A stretch of DNA of 64,000 nt. It comes from Chrysoporthe austroafricana. Its lineage: Eukaryota; Ascomycota; Sordariomycetes; Diaporthales; Cryphonectriaceae. Numbering within the stretch: the stretch's first letter is position 1; every line of letters starts with the position of its first letter. Shown piece by piece: positions 1 to 11,272 of this stretch. Both the position numbers and the translations under genes were made by a program. Below the pieces are notes generated by a model. The model made no database searches. It was not told the DNA's origin and saw nothing but the letters and a program-made list of their open reading frames with translations. Where the stretch lies: the NCBI GenBank assembly GCA_001051155.2, contig JYIP02000006.1, positions 4,402,001 to 4,466,000 of the forward strand, read 5' to 3'.

Positions 1-666
1 GAGACCCTGCACCGTGTTGGAATTGGGGACTGGTGAAACCGGTAGAGTCTGACGATAATTAGAAATACTCTTGAACAAGACTTGAACAACAGGGCCCTTG
101 CCTTGATATGGACTCGGCATATATAACGTCGGCGTCCCGGTCGGGTTCGCGTGAACCGAAGCTCCGTACTGCTGTTGTTTCTTTTTCTCACGTCGCTGGT
201 AAAGCATGAAAAGCAAAATCCCAATCCCCAAAGCCGCCAACGCACTGCCAATCGCAATTCCGACGATGGCCCCAGTCGATATCATCGACATCGAGCCACC
301 GCTACCACTCGATGTCGCCTCCGATGTCATGAAAGGGCTCGCGTCGGTCGTGTTGTCGGACAGCCTCGCGGCAGTGACGTTTGCGCCTGCACAGCCGTCA
401 TTTTGGCACGCATTAGACTTGCAGCAGCCCATAAATGGCGGGCTAGTCTCCGCACACGTGTACCAGAGGCCAGAGGAGACGCAGGCCTGCTCGGGGATGG
501 CATCGTAATCGGCAGAACTATAGCTCGTGTTGCGCAGCGAGCCCTGCGGACAGTTACCGGTCCCGTCGGCGCAGGGATCCTGGGCACAGCAGCCGAGGAA
601 CTGTGTTGTGTTCCCCTGACAGACGTAGAAATGTCCGCCGTCAGGACAGTCCAGCTCTAAGCTCAT
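1..666 (-). CDS. Cys-rich single-pass membrane protein (3' end outside window)
   Basis: An open frame reads from an ATG at 666 leftward to the window edge with no stop, giving 222 visible residues, so the C-terminus is missing here. Residues 1-95 contain two repeats of the type C..GG-F/W-Y-x-C followed by GCC and a second Cys pair, for example GHFYVC..FLGCC and LWYTC..FMGCC. A Ser/Gly/Thr linker with N-glycosylation sequons follows. A Gly/Ala/Leu-rich transmembrane helix (about 132-157) and a basic QRREKK stop-transfer sequence come next, then a Pro-rich tail. No cleavable signal peptide is seen, which suggests N-out topology. Small fungal surface proteins with this architecture are common in Sordariomycetes, and a role at the cell surface is inferred only. 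An unseen intron is possible. Confidence 0.6.
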   Translation of the reverse strand, partial: MSLELDCPDGGHFYVCQGNTTQFLGCCAQDPCADGTGNCPQGSLRNTSYSSADYDAIPEQACVSSGLWYTCAETSPPFMGCCKSNACQNDGCAGANVTAARLSDNTTDASPFMTSEATSSGSGGSMSMISTGAIVGIAIGSALAALGIGILLFMLYQRREKKKQQQYGASVHANPTGTPTLYMPSPYQGKGPVVQVLFKSISNYRQTLPVSPVPNSNTVQGL

Positions 667-1350
667 GTTGGGCTGGCGGAGTGACTCAGATCCAGTGATA
701 AACAAGGGCCAGACTGCAGGACAGTGCAGGTGACAGACCGTGAGAGGGGAGAAGAGAAATGGACGGAGCCCTCGGGGACCTGTCGTCTCATACCCACTAC
801 AGGTCTCAGCATCCTGGTGTCGCTTATGCATGTTGGTTGTTGTTGGTCTGCACGCCACGAAACCTTGCGAATGTAGTAAAAACAGGCCAATGAAATCATC
901 GAAACCGAGTGCCATGCCCGAATGCCATGCGGCTGACTTCAGGCGAGATCCTCATTTCAAATTTGCATGTTGGTTTTGAACGTGCTGATAACATTGCGTC
1001 ACCTGCAACGCTATGTGATCAGAGACTCAAGAGCCCTTTTCTTGTCACTTGCGGAACCTCTCAAGCTCACCTCCGTAAAGCAGGAGAGTCCCCATCGATG
1101 TTGAGGACTTTATGTTCACATTGAACCAACACAACCCAAGTGCTCTGGAGTTGCGCAGAGCTATCAGCCGAGGAAACACGCCCGGCCGGCGGGTTACTTC
1201 AACGCTCGAATGACTGCTCCATAGGAATCATGAAGGCAGCAATGGCTGCCGCTCATTGTCAAGCCCCGCTGCACACCGACCGCCCTCTCTAAATCTAATG
1301 TCTAAGTATCAGCTACACGCTTCTGGAGATCGGCATGTGGACGAATATAT
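667..1350. other. Intergenic, no gene seen
   Basis: This stretch holds the 5' flank of the Cys-rich membrane protein gene and the 3' flank of the Sfk1-like gene. Only short overlapping frames without protein-like composition occur. No tRNA or repeat was recognised. Confidence 0.5.
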
Positions 1351-2148
1351 TCACCTTGTAAATCCGACAAAGGAGGCGAGCCAGAACGATCCGAGGTACG
1401 TCAATGTCCATTCTAGATATCCGGATTGCCGAAAGTGGCCCGTGTGTAAGAAGATCACGAAGGCCAACCCAATGCCGGCCTGACATAAGACTAGGAAAGT
1501 ATTCAGAAGACACCTGCAGAATTAGATTTCATCAGCCACTTAATTGACCATCATGTTGATCGATCGACAGTGAATGCATTCCCTCAAAACGTAAATTTGG
1601 GTTCCTCACCACTTTCTTAGACCAGTAAAGTGAGCTGGTCCCCAGGTCTGATCTTGCCAGACCAGTGAAGTCAACATGGCACTAATCCCTAGAGCACCAA
1701 AGGTTCCCATCAGGAAGTATCGGTGCTTCCTATGATAGTCGAATGTGTCGAAGATGCTGAGGCAAATCAGACAAGCAGCAGCCACAAGACCAGCGAACAG
1801 AGCAAAGAAGCTTGTCACCTGTCGCCACTCTGCATCTTCGGTCAGGCCATAGAACTTGTCCGAGTATCGGACATGATGGACCGCGAAGACCGTTCCGGCA
1901 AACGCGACGCCCGTGATGGCGCTTCCCACGATGAAGACCGGCTGGAAAGTAAATGCAGCTATGTCACTGATGAACGGGACTTCTGGATTGACTTGGCTGG
2001 GATATCGAGGCTGTCCAATGGCAAGCCATCGGATGAGCAGGATGCTGAGGGTGGTAAACCAGACGGAGCCCGCTACCAGAGGGAAGATCCAGAGGTTTCG
2101 AGTATGACGAAGCTCTTTGCTGAACATCTTTGACCAAATGCCCGGCAT
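1351..2148 (-). CDS. FRAG1/DRAM/Sfk1 family six-pass membrane protein
   Basis: Two exons: 2148..1610 and 1513..1351. The intron (1609-1514) has a GTGAGG donor, a GGCTGATG branch-like site and CTGCAG. The join gives ..LRKW|CLLNTFLVLC, restoring the family's last two helices (AGIGLAFVIFL, YLEWTLTYLGSFWLASFVGF), while the unspliced frame stops right after LRKW. Family features visible are the WIFPLVAGSVWF first helix, the YPS..PEVPFISDIAA loop, the PVFIVGSAITG helix and LICLSIFDT. The product is about 233 residues from the ATG at 2148, or 254 if the in-frame ATG at 2211 is used. Family members sit in plasma or lysosomal/vacuolar membranes; yeast Sfk1 is linked to PI4-kinase Stt4 and lipid asymmetry. 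The specific function here is unknown. The start is the weakest part of the model. Confidence 0.8.
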
Positions 2149-2211
2149 TTTGACAGAAGGACAGAAGGACTTGCGCACCTCGGCGTGATTCAAGCCAGCT
2201 TCACGAATCAC

Positions 2212-3234
2212 TCGGTAGATGTGCGAAGCTATGTTGAAATCGAGAGGTCTTTGCGAAGATTTCGGCGCAATCTAGGAATAACTTCTTTCGCCCTGGGTCT
2301 GCTCGACTCTCTGAACCGCTGCGGATCGACGTCACCTGTGGGTCTCGTGCACCCGTAGGCGTCACGTTGCACTCGCCTGACACTCTGAGCCATGCAAGCA
2401 CATGCAAGATTCAAGATCTCGTCATACCACAACTTCCGCAAGTTATAATGCAGTAAGGAAGCTCAATTCGAACGTTACGGCTTCATTGGCAGGAGGGAAT
2501 CTCACACAAGGGCTACCGTCCTCGAGGTACGAAACCGTAAGACGACAATGGGGCGCCTTCACGATTGCGGCTTGCATCACGGTACCTCTTGACCTTTCCC
2601 TGTTCCAGTCTTGGCGCCAGACACGATCACCTCATCTGTTGATTGCGTTCAGATCCCGTGCAGCCTTTGCCGTTCGACAATGTCTGAGATGCATCCGCTC
2701 CGTGCCAACCGCGCCAAATCTACCGGGGAATCTCGATGGGTTCGTTCGAAGCAGTGGCCGCGAACAGATCAGTACTCAGGGGCTGAACTAGGTAAATGAT
2801 GCGGTGAGTACCTCCCCACTAGTGGGGCATCTCTTACTTGAGCAGCCAACCACTCCTGGCATCGTGGCGGTGGTGATGTGTCTTGCTGGCTCCGCCAGAA
2901 CTTATCAAACCAATGAGATCAGACCTGTCGGCATTGCCAGTGAAGCTGCGAATCCTTGCGTCTATTGAGTACGTCCGTACTGGTCACCGGTACGTCTTCG
3001 CATGTGTGATTCGTGCAGGGAAGCAAGGGCCCAAGTACGAAGTATTTCAAGAAGGAGTTCCGTATGAGCCCAGGAGGGACTGGGTTCCTCTATCCACTCC
3101 TTCAGCAATCATTGACTCGCCGGCTTTGCAACTCACTCGCCTCACTATTCATTGTTGAGCATTCACCACTGGCTTGGTGCAGCTCTTCACGAATACAAAT
3201 CCTTTACACTCGGTATTGTGGTATTTGAGATATC
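2212..3234. other. Intergenic between divergent genes
   Basis: The stretch lies between the Sfk1-like gene (-) and the orphan gene (+) and probably contains both promoters. Open frames of 60-130 codons overlap on both strands without recognisable protein features. Confidence 0.45.
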
Positions 3235-4383
3235 ATGCCGAGAGACCTCGTCAAGATCACCACTGTCAAGAGTCGAGAACGAGACGACAGAAAGAACCTA
3301 AACCAGCGGGAGTGTGACCAAGTCTATGCCGCCATCAAGAGGTGGAAGGCTCACGATGGAGCCGTCCTGCTCTCCGTTGTCCGCAAGGATGTGGTGTCGG
3401 ACCTCAAGGAGAAGGCCAAGCCGAAATGGTGGAAGATGAAGAAGTCCGGTAGGTTAGACCAATCTTCACCCAACGTGGCACCAGACCTGACTTGGGAATA
3501 AACAATAGCGAAGTCGACACTCTGCATCACAACTCCCCAGAATCTTCAACAGGAGATCAACAATACCGCCAGCGACGGACAGGTCAAGGAGCTCTTCCTC
3601 CTTATCAGTCGCCAAGTCGACCTTCCGGAGCTCAGATTTGATGTGCCATCTGATATCGACAATCTCTACATCATCCGGTGCGGGCACCAGACGAGCAACA
3701 ACGCCAATGACAGCAGCGAAGATATTGTCGACTCCAACAATAAGCTAATCCTGAATGGCCGCTCGACCTTCTGCAATGTCAGGCTCGACGAGTGGCAGAC
3801 CAGGCGAGTTGGCGACCACAACCTGATCCTCGGGCCGGGCGTGGTCATCCAGCTCGCCATGGGCATCCCTTGGACAGCGCGCGAAGCCCTGGGCAGCATC
3901 TCCAAGAAGCAACGGGAGGAGGTCTGTAAGCACTTCCGAGAGATGTGCGAGGCCAAGTACCAGGACAAGCCAGAGTGGGACAAGTGGAAAGGCCCCGTCA
4001 GCAAGCTTCTGGAGGTGGCGGCTGGTACCGCTAGTGTCACGCAGGTCGTGGAATGCTACGCAAATGGGATCGTAGTGCAGGCGGCGACCCAGCTGACAGA
4101 GTTTGGAGTAGAAGGACTCTTCAAGGTGGGCGCCGGACTGCTGTGTGTCTCAGGCCCGGGTCAGATGGCTCTGGCTGGCGTCGGGGTTGCCGCCGCTATT
4201 TACTTTGTCCCGTGGGATACGGTCTGGACTTGGTTTAGGGCTGCCTTTGGCGCGTTGCTGAACTGGCTCGTGCGTGCGTGGGAGAACTTCAAGTCCTGGG
4301 TCCGCAACACGGCAACCGTACAGGTCGCGGGAGTGAAACAAGGCATGAAAACGAGCGTCCGGCCGCTTGGGACTGCTGGATGA
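3235..4383 (+). CDS. Hypothetical protein with hydrophobic C-terminal half
   Basis: Two exons: 3235..3448 and 3509..4383. The intron has a GTAGGT donor and AACAATAG acceptor, and the join is in frame, giving 362 residues. I do not recognise the family. The N-terminal ~75 residues are highly charged (KSRERDDRK, KEKAKPKWWKMKK). A middle part follows with predicted alternating helices and strands (VKELFLLISRQVDLPELRF, NLILGPGVVIQLAMG). The C-terminal ~120 residues are Gly/Ala/aromatic-rich, with a strong hydrophobic helix (MALAGVGVAAAIYFVPW) and a Trp-rich amphipathic stretch (WTWFRAAFGALLNWL). That suggests membrane insertion or association. It stands alone between a 1 kb promoter region and an AT-rich gene-free block, as lineage-restricted genes often do. 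No function is proposed. Confidence 0.65.
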
Positions 4384-7365
4384 CATGGTGGCTCTTTTCC
4401 TCCATGGAAAGGTGCCCCCGCCCAGACTGAGCTCTAGTTTGACTTCCTTCATCTCTATCATTGTGTCAAGAGCAGTTCCTCTTCAACACAAAGAAGCAAT
4501 ACCTGGGTACCTTGGTAAGTAAAAGATGGTCAGACTTGATGTGCAACACTCGCTCGGCATTCGATGTATTTATGATGTACTCTTTTTCGTGTCGGATTCC
4601 AAGTCTTCTTGTAGCTGTGTCAGCTCCTTCTTTACATGCTCGAATAGACATCGCTGAAACATATGATAAATGCATCAATTCTGACGCTCTTCTTCAAGGC
4701 TTTGAAGATGAAAGTAGGAAAAGCATGCTGATGCTCGCTAGAAGCAGAAAGCGAAAAGATACATGCCTAAAGCATTCATGGTTGGGCTTAGGCATCCTAC
4801 TTAGAGTATCCGGTCTCAACTATCCTAGTTCTCTTCTAGGTGAGCATTATCATAATACGATTTTCGATTGCATTAAGTTTCAATATTGATAAAGCATATG
4901 ATATACCGTAGATCCTCTTAAGTTGCTGGGTTTTATGTAATCTGTCAAAAGCGGCATGCGAGTTTGATTAGCCCTTACTGTAAATTATAATTAACATGTT
5001 CTTGCGCTTTTGAGCCTAGCTGAAGGATTTTAGCTTTTCATAGAGATCTAAGATATGTAGCATAGACATTATATTAAAGATGAATGGGGACTGCTAAGCT
5101 TGCAGCGGATTAGCATCTGGTCGAGTTTCTAGCAGAGTATAATTAACAGGACGTTGGAACTGTGCGATTAGCAAGCAAAATGCATGGACTAGCAAAGTCT
5201 GAGCCAACGTAGTGAATACATTTATATCCCATTTTGTTAAGTGAATGCTTAGTTTTTCCCGTGCCGTTATAGTGGTTAGCTATACCTGCGGCGTGACTCC
5301 AGCATAGACCATCAAAAAAGTACGAGCCCCATCTATGGTATACAAGTCCGCCTAGCACTCCCGGTCTACGGGCTACTTTTGAGCTCATCTTTCACATCGT
5401 ACTCAAGTTTATATGGCGACAGCCGCGATAGTATATGGTACGCGTTCACAGAACAAGCCAACGCTTATAGCAATACTCATGTACGAGAAGCCCGAATCAG
5501 GCAGATGGTACCAGCCAGGGTCTCGATCTATATAGCCACAGCCTCAGCCCATGGGCCATTCAACCCAAGAGAGGTCAACCACGTGGTAAGAACGACGGGG
5601 AGGTGTAGCAGGAGCAGACTACATTCTCATCTATCGGTGTGTCTTCCTAACGAGGATACGACTACAGTAAGGAAGGTTGAGGGACTATTCAATGTAAGAC
5701 GTCCAAGTAGGTCGTAAATGGAATCATTCAAAAGTCTGAGTCGGCATTCGCACAAATGAGTGCCAGCGGCTAATAACAAAGTCATGCCAAGATCTGACGT
5801 CCTTAACCTCGGCCACTTGCTGATCCCCCAGCTGGTCTCGGATATCCCCATGACTTCGGGCCTGATGCTTGAATCGTTCGGCAGTCCATCACCCAATAAA
5901 TCTTCTGGCTACTAGTCAAGCACTCGGAACAATCCTACATGGAGACTGACCGCCAGGCCTCGGCTTACCGACTGAAGCCCTCGTTTGAACGCAGCATTGC
6001 CTTGTATCGCCTTCTTGCATCCCCGAGCCCTTCCGAGAGATTGTGCATTCCCCGCTTGTTCGATCGGGGTCGGTGAACAAGGCTCATGGCGACACGCGGC
6101 GTCTGACGAAGATTCGCGATAAGCTGTCCCTCCACTACGGGGGCCCACCCCTAAGGTGCGGCGGAGAAGATCGCCGCCCGGCTCCATCAGGCTCAGACGT
6201 TCTGTACACAGGCTTTCCAAAAATCCAGCAAACACATGAAACTCACGGCCCAATGGCTCATGGGAAGGGATCTTCCAATTTCTTTTCTTTTTTAGTCATA
6301 TCGTCAACAACGGCATGACCAAGGCCTATTCGAAATGCGGACTTCCTTTCGACAAGGTCTGCGATACTTCGCAAGCAGGCCGAGCCTAACAATCCCAGCA
6401 CGCCTCCTGCCCCAGCCACGTCGCTGGTTCAGAGTGTTCAGCATAAGGCCACTTCGGGCAAGTACGTATTCTTTCCGGGCAAGAAGTATGGTGGTACTGG
6501 ATCCAACAGCAAGGCGTGCAGGTGAACGACATCGGGATGGAGGTACGACAAGGTCTGGTGACTGCGTCTATGTTTAAGCTCTGGAGTCTGGTCTAAAGCA
6601 GTTCTTCGATGTCTGTCTAAACTCTTGCACTTCCAATTCGCATTAACGTGGACCTATAAAATCAGTCTTCATAAAAAGCCGGCTTGTGTGCACTTTGGCA
6701 TAATTAAGGAAAGCTCTCGTCACCAACGAACATGGCTACCACGAACAACAACAACCATAGGGCACGAGATCAATTTCCGGGGATGGCACATGATGGAAGA
6801 GCTTGTTCTCTCGATATGCCCCATATTTTGATGAGGAGTGGGTGGGGACCCGCAAGAATTACGAATGCAGATGGATACCGACATCCGCGAAATATCTCAT
6901 TCGTCAGCTAGGGCCCTGGAACAGGGGTTCTCGGTTCAAGCCGACACGACGTTGACGACATTCCACACCTGAAGATTCACTGACCATGGGGGCTTGGTGA
7001 GAATCATTGTGGCCTCGATATCTTACTGCGCACGTGTCCAACGTGCTGCGGTCGCAGACATGCTTGATCCTTGACTAACTTCAAACCGCCCAGACCAACT
7101 TGAATCGTGGCATTCGCTAATAGCAAGCGACATGGACCGTGGTCTAAAATTGGATCCCCAGATCTCCTCTGCAGGCCCTGTGAAAATCGGTCTTCAGAGC
7201 CCCATTTTACGCGTGGCGAGGCCGTACTTGCCCCCTTTCTCCCCTCCAATGGTCTCCGTCATAAGGAACATGTTTTCCCGCCATCTCCTATTCTTCAGGA
7301 TGGCGCTTGGTAGAATCAATCTCAGCAAGAAGCTTGATATCGCGGCAGCCTGACTTGCCAGGACG
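4384..7365. other. Gene-free block with an AT-rich core
   Basis: No recognisable gene lies in nearly 3 kb. About 4500-5400 is visibly richer in A/T and TpA than its flanks, whereas 5400-7350 returns to average composition. The AT-rich core could be a mutated (RIP-type) transposon relic, but no terminal repeats or transposase reading were seen. The last ~200 nt should hold the promoter of the arylsulfotransferase-like gene. Confidence 0.4.
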
Positions 7366-9430
7366 ATGTTCAATTTAATACTAGTATCCACTATTATTAT
7401 CCTTGCATTTGCTCATACAGTATTCGGAGAGTTCATATCAACAGACTACGATGCGTACAACGATGGAGAACTAGGCCATCGCCCATATCACAGCTTCTAC
7501 TCCAGCCCGGAGCACTCTCCTGTGCTGCAGGTCAATATTTTCAACAAAAGTGCTGTCTCGAGACAGGGTTCGCACATATTCCTCCGCAATGACGGGCAAA
7601 ATGGATCAGCCCTATCGTCACCTCTGATTCTCGATGCCAACGACCTTACCGCGGTGTACATGAACCGGACCTTCGAGAATGTCTTTGGTGTTCGCGTCCA
7701 GGAGAACCTGGGCAAGAAGTATCTGACATTTTGGGAGGGTAACAGGGGCGACGGCATAAGCGATGGATACGGCCTAGCATATGACGAGAACTACCGCCTG
7801 GCGTACAAGATTCGGGCAAAGGATCTCCCTGTCAGCGGGGACCTTCATGAGTTCGCCTTCACTGGAAATGGGACTGCACTGGTCCTTGCTGTGGATCATA
7901 GGAAGGTAGATACGTCGGGGTGGAAGGGCTGGAGATTTGCCAAGAAGTTCTGGATCCTGGACGAGGTATTCCAGGAGGTCGACCTGGAGACGAACGAGGT
8001 TCTGTTCAGCTGGCGGCTAACGGATCACATCGACCCCATGGATTCTTTCGAGAAGGTGGTTACGAACTGGGACACTTATCACATGAACAGCATCCAGAAG
8101 GTACGGAACCTTGACCCAGCCGCTGGCCGTCTTGGTGGTTCCTTGACGACCAAGCTTAGAGAGACTGGTTCAAGCTGACACGCCATGCATATAGACCCAG
8201 GCGGGCAACTATCTGATTTCGATCCGGCACATCCACTCCATTTATCTCATCGATGGCAAGACCGGTGATATCATCTGGACCCTCGGCGGCAAACGCAACA
8301 CCTTCAAGGAGCTCCCCTCCCCTGACGGCTACAAGCCCCTCGCGCCTCTCCTCACGATGGGCTGGCAGCATCACGCCCGCTTCGTGCCTAACACTAATGA
8401 GACTGAGATGACGCTGTTCGACAACCACAACAAGGTCACCACACACGGCGAATGCGAGCCCGGGCAGTGCTCACGCGGGCTCCACATCCGCATCGATGAC
8501 ACCGTCTCGCCTCCGACGGCCCAGATCCTGAGGGAGTACCTGCACCCGTCTCAGCTGCAGGCACAGAGCCAAGGGAGCGTCCAACCGCTCTCCGTATCGG
8601 AAGACGGGACCTTCGACCGCGTCTTCATCGGCTGGGGCCGGTGTCCCACCTTCACAGAGCATGACACCGCGACGGGGGAGGCAATTCTAGACGTGCAGTT
8701 CTCGCCCTGGCATAGCAAGGAGGTCCCCGATGCGCTGGACAACTACCGCGCGTACAAGCAGGACTGGGTGGGCAAGCCATGGTGGGACCCGGTTGTGGCG
8801 GTGAGGGAGGGCGCGGACGGCGAGGAAGGCGATCTGGAGGTGTATGCCAGTTGGAACGGCGCGACCGAGGTGCGGACGTGGGTCGTAAAGGGTCTTGTGG
8901 GAGCCAAGCGTGGCGCTAGAGCTGATGACCAAAAGCTCGAGGTGCTGGCAAGATCGCGGCGGACAGGCTTCGAGACGAGGATGACTGTCAACAGAACCGG
9001 ACTGCGGTATCTCTGGGCGGAGGCGCTAGATGAGCAAGGGAGCATTCTCGGATCGTCAGAAATGAAAGACTTCGTGGGAGGGAACGTCACTATTCTCCCG
9101 TTCGTTATGGAGGATGGCGAATGGAGGGAGTATGGGTCGCTCAAGACGATGTCGACCGCCACAACATGGTCGCTACTAGGTGGTGCGGTCGTCGGCCTCT
9201 GTCTAGTGCTGATAGGAGGAAGAGTCCTCTGGCAGCGATACAGAGGGTACGACGCACTGGATGCAGACGACTTTGATGAGGATCTTGGGTCGGATATGGA
9301 TATGCAGTCAGTCGCAGAGCTGGACTTCATGGGAGAAGAGATGGCCCATGAGGCATGGCAGGACTATTCTCCCCTGGTTGGCTCTCAGAAGAAGGAAGAT
9401 GCATTAGACGGTAGTATTTCGGTCTGCTAG
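7366..9430 (+). CDS. Arylsulfotransferase-fold (ASST) secreted/anchored protein
   Basis: Two exons: 7366..8100 and 8195..9430 (GTACGG donor, GCTGACA branch-like site, ATATAG acceptor), giving 656 residues. An alternative acceptor six nt downstream (CAG at 8198-8200) keeps the frame. Residues 1-21 form a signal peptide. Family hallmarks follow: YHMNSIQK joined to GNYLISIRHIHSIYLIDG, then GDIIWTLGGK and WQHHARF. Several N-glycosylation sequons occur (NRT, NGT, NVT). A transmembrane helix near 569-591 (LLGGAVVGLCLVLIGG) and an acidic cytosolic tail of about 65 residues end the protein. Fungal members are beta-propeller proteins named after bacterial aryl-sulfate sulfotransferases. Sulfotransferase activity has generally not been shown for them, so substrate and reaction remain open. 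Probably sits in the secretory pathway or plasma membrane. Confidence 0.85.
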
Positions 9431-10347
9431 AGCTAAAGTACGTCATGTTCTGGATGCTTGTCTGCTCAACCATCTGTGTATTAATTTGTGGAATGGAACG
9501 CCTCTTTCTGCGAGATATCCACAAAGTAGCGGCTTTCGCCCGGAGTGCCAGATGGAAACCACAGAGTCAGAAGGGTCGAGATTGTCATTATCTGGGTATG
9601 GGTGACATGATCCGGAACCTAGTAGCTCCAAGAAGGATGAATGAACGAGACTTCGAGTCTGTGAGAGCCACGATTACTGCCCTAGATCCGATGCCATGGC
9701 GAGGCTCATCAGGTAAGGCAAGGACCAGGGTGGGTGATTCCACGGTAACTCTGACACGGAGTCACCGGCGGCAGGTCACTGAGACGATTGAGTTTGTCTT
9801 CTGGTCTTCCTCTGTCAAGTCGTAGATCGCACGTGACGGGTCTGTATGCTGGAACGTCAGGCCCCGTGTCGGCAAGCGGAGGACAGATCCATGTTACTTG
9901 ATTGTCCACAGGTGGCACAGACAGACGTCACAGATGCGTCCGAGGTCAGCGACTTGGCTGTAGATCGGTCTTACACAACTACAACCTTTGCAGCGATCCG
10001 AGCTTGTGAAGCAGTCAAGTGATGGTCAAATGGATGACTTGGCCTGGTTTGATGTTGGCAACTGGGCTGAGTGCAGCTGTCAGGCCCGGAGCCCCGCTTT
10101 TGGCCGCCAGCTGCGAGTCACTCATTGGCCATAAAGGGGAGGCGCTAAAGCAGCGGGGGGGGGGCCTTGTTCTCGTAGCCTCGATTGAAAATTTACGGCT
10201 GGCAACATTCCTCGCGTACGAATAAACCACCCAAAGGGTAGGAAAACCTACGACCACCACAGCACACCACAACGACCACTCGAAGATTCTACAGTATACC
10301 ACATCCAGAACCCAGGACAGTGCGAGACAGATACCAAGCCGGCCATA
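9431..10347. other. Intergenic, includes NOP10 promoter
   Basis: No gene was recognised. The stretch contains a G10 homopolymer around 10155-10165 and, over the last 150 nt, the 5' flank of NOP10. Confidence 0.5.
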
Positions 10348-10593
10348 ATGCATCTGATGTGTAACGTCGACGCCTCGGGTAAGCGGGTCTACACCCTCAA
10401 GAAGGTCCTCGAGGGCAAGGTGACCAAGTCGGCACACCCCGCCCGCTTCTCGCCCGACGACAAGTGGTCTAAGCACCGGGTCCTGCTTAGGAAGAGGTTT
10501 AATAAGCTACCTTTAGGAAAAGGTATGTTGAGGACACAGACAGACATTCACCCTCAGTTTGGCTGACGTTTCCCTGCGACAGCCGTCGCCTAA
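10348..10593 (+). CDS. nop10: H/ACA snoRNP subunit Nop10
   Basis: Two exons: 10348..10522 and a tiny second exon 10583..10593. The intron has a GTATGT donor, a GGCTGACG branch site and a GCGACAG acceptor, giving 61 residues ending in GKAVA. The start MHLMCNVD and the core [18 protein letters not shown] and [10 protein letters not shown] match the very conserved eukaryotic Nop10, which is about 60-65 residues. Nop10 binds Cbf5/dyskerin in box H/ACA snoRNPs, which direct rRNA pseudouridylation in the nucleolus. The last exon supplies only the final three codons and the stop, so an ORF finder reading through the intron would wrongly extend the protein to 72 residues. It is convergent with NOB1, another ribosome-biogenesis gene. 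Confidence 0.93.
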
Positions 10594-11272
10594 GCCTGAG
10601 GCCTTGATTCGATGCCGAGCAGGACGGCTGGCCATGGTCACGATCACAAGCACATGCGCGAAACGATTCGTCGAGATGGACGGATGGAGAGACCACACAG
10701 TAGTTGGGATCGCAGTCGGGTTGGGGAGGAAGACGTTACCGTAAGGAAGACGATCAATAGACCCCTCTAGGACCAGAGCATAGTGTAAGAGGGAGGGTAG
10801 GGGTCACAGATTAAACTTCGTGGAATCGAGCCCCTTGATATCGACGCTACGGGTTTGACCGACTCGCCGGGTGCATAGCAGGCTACGGGATCGACACGGG
10901 AGACGAGACGATGGATGGCCTGGCTTGCAGTGGACAGTCTACAGCATCGCCGCACCCAGAACTTGTTGGTGATGGAGTTTTATACCGAACGGCGTTGGGG
11001 TTGACTAATGGTCAAGGGAAAAGCTATTCCAATTTCCTTGCCGAGTAAAAACTGCTGCCACAATTCAAAACAGCCCTATAATATTTATAGTGTCCACCAT
11101 ATTGGTGTCGCATCTTAGCAAGAGATCATCCCTCGGCAAGAGCCAGTCTGGCGGTCTACACAAGAAATTTCGATAGTAGGAGTGCAGGGGAAGCAATGGT
11201 CGGCGAGAGGACTGTTGTAGCCACCAGAGATTCCGAATTGACCTGACTGCTGCAAGGATCTCCTAATCTCGT
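10594..11272. other. Intergenic between convergent NOP10 and NOB1
   Basis: The 3' flanks of two convergent genes meet here. No additional gene or repeat was seen. Confidence 0.5.

Noticed and set aside
6920..6950. GGTTCAAGCC resembling a tRNA T arm
   Set aside because: Four pairs at most and no cloverleaf upstream.
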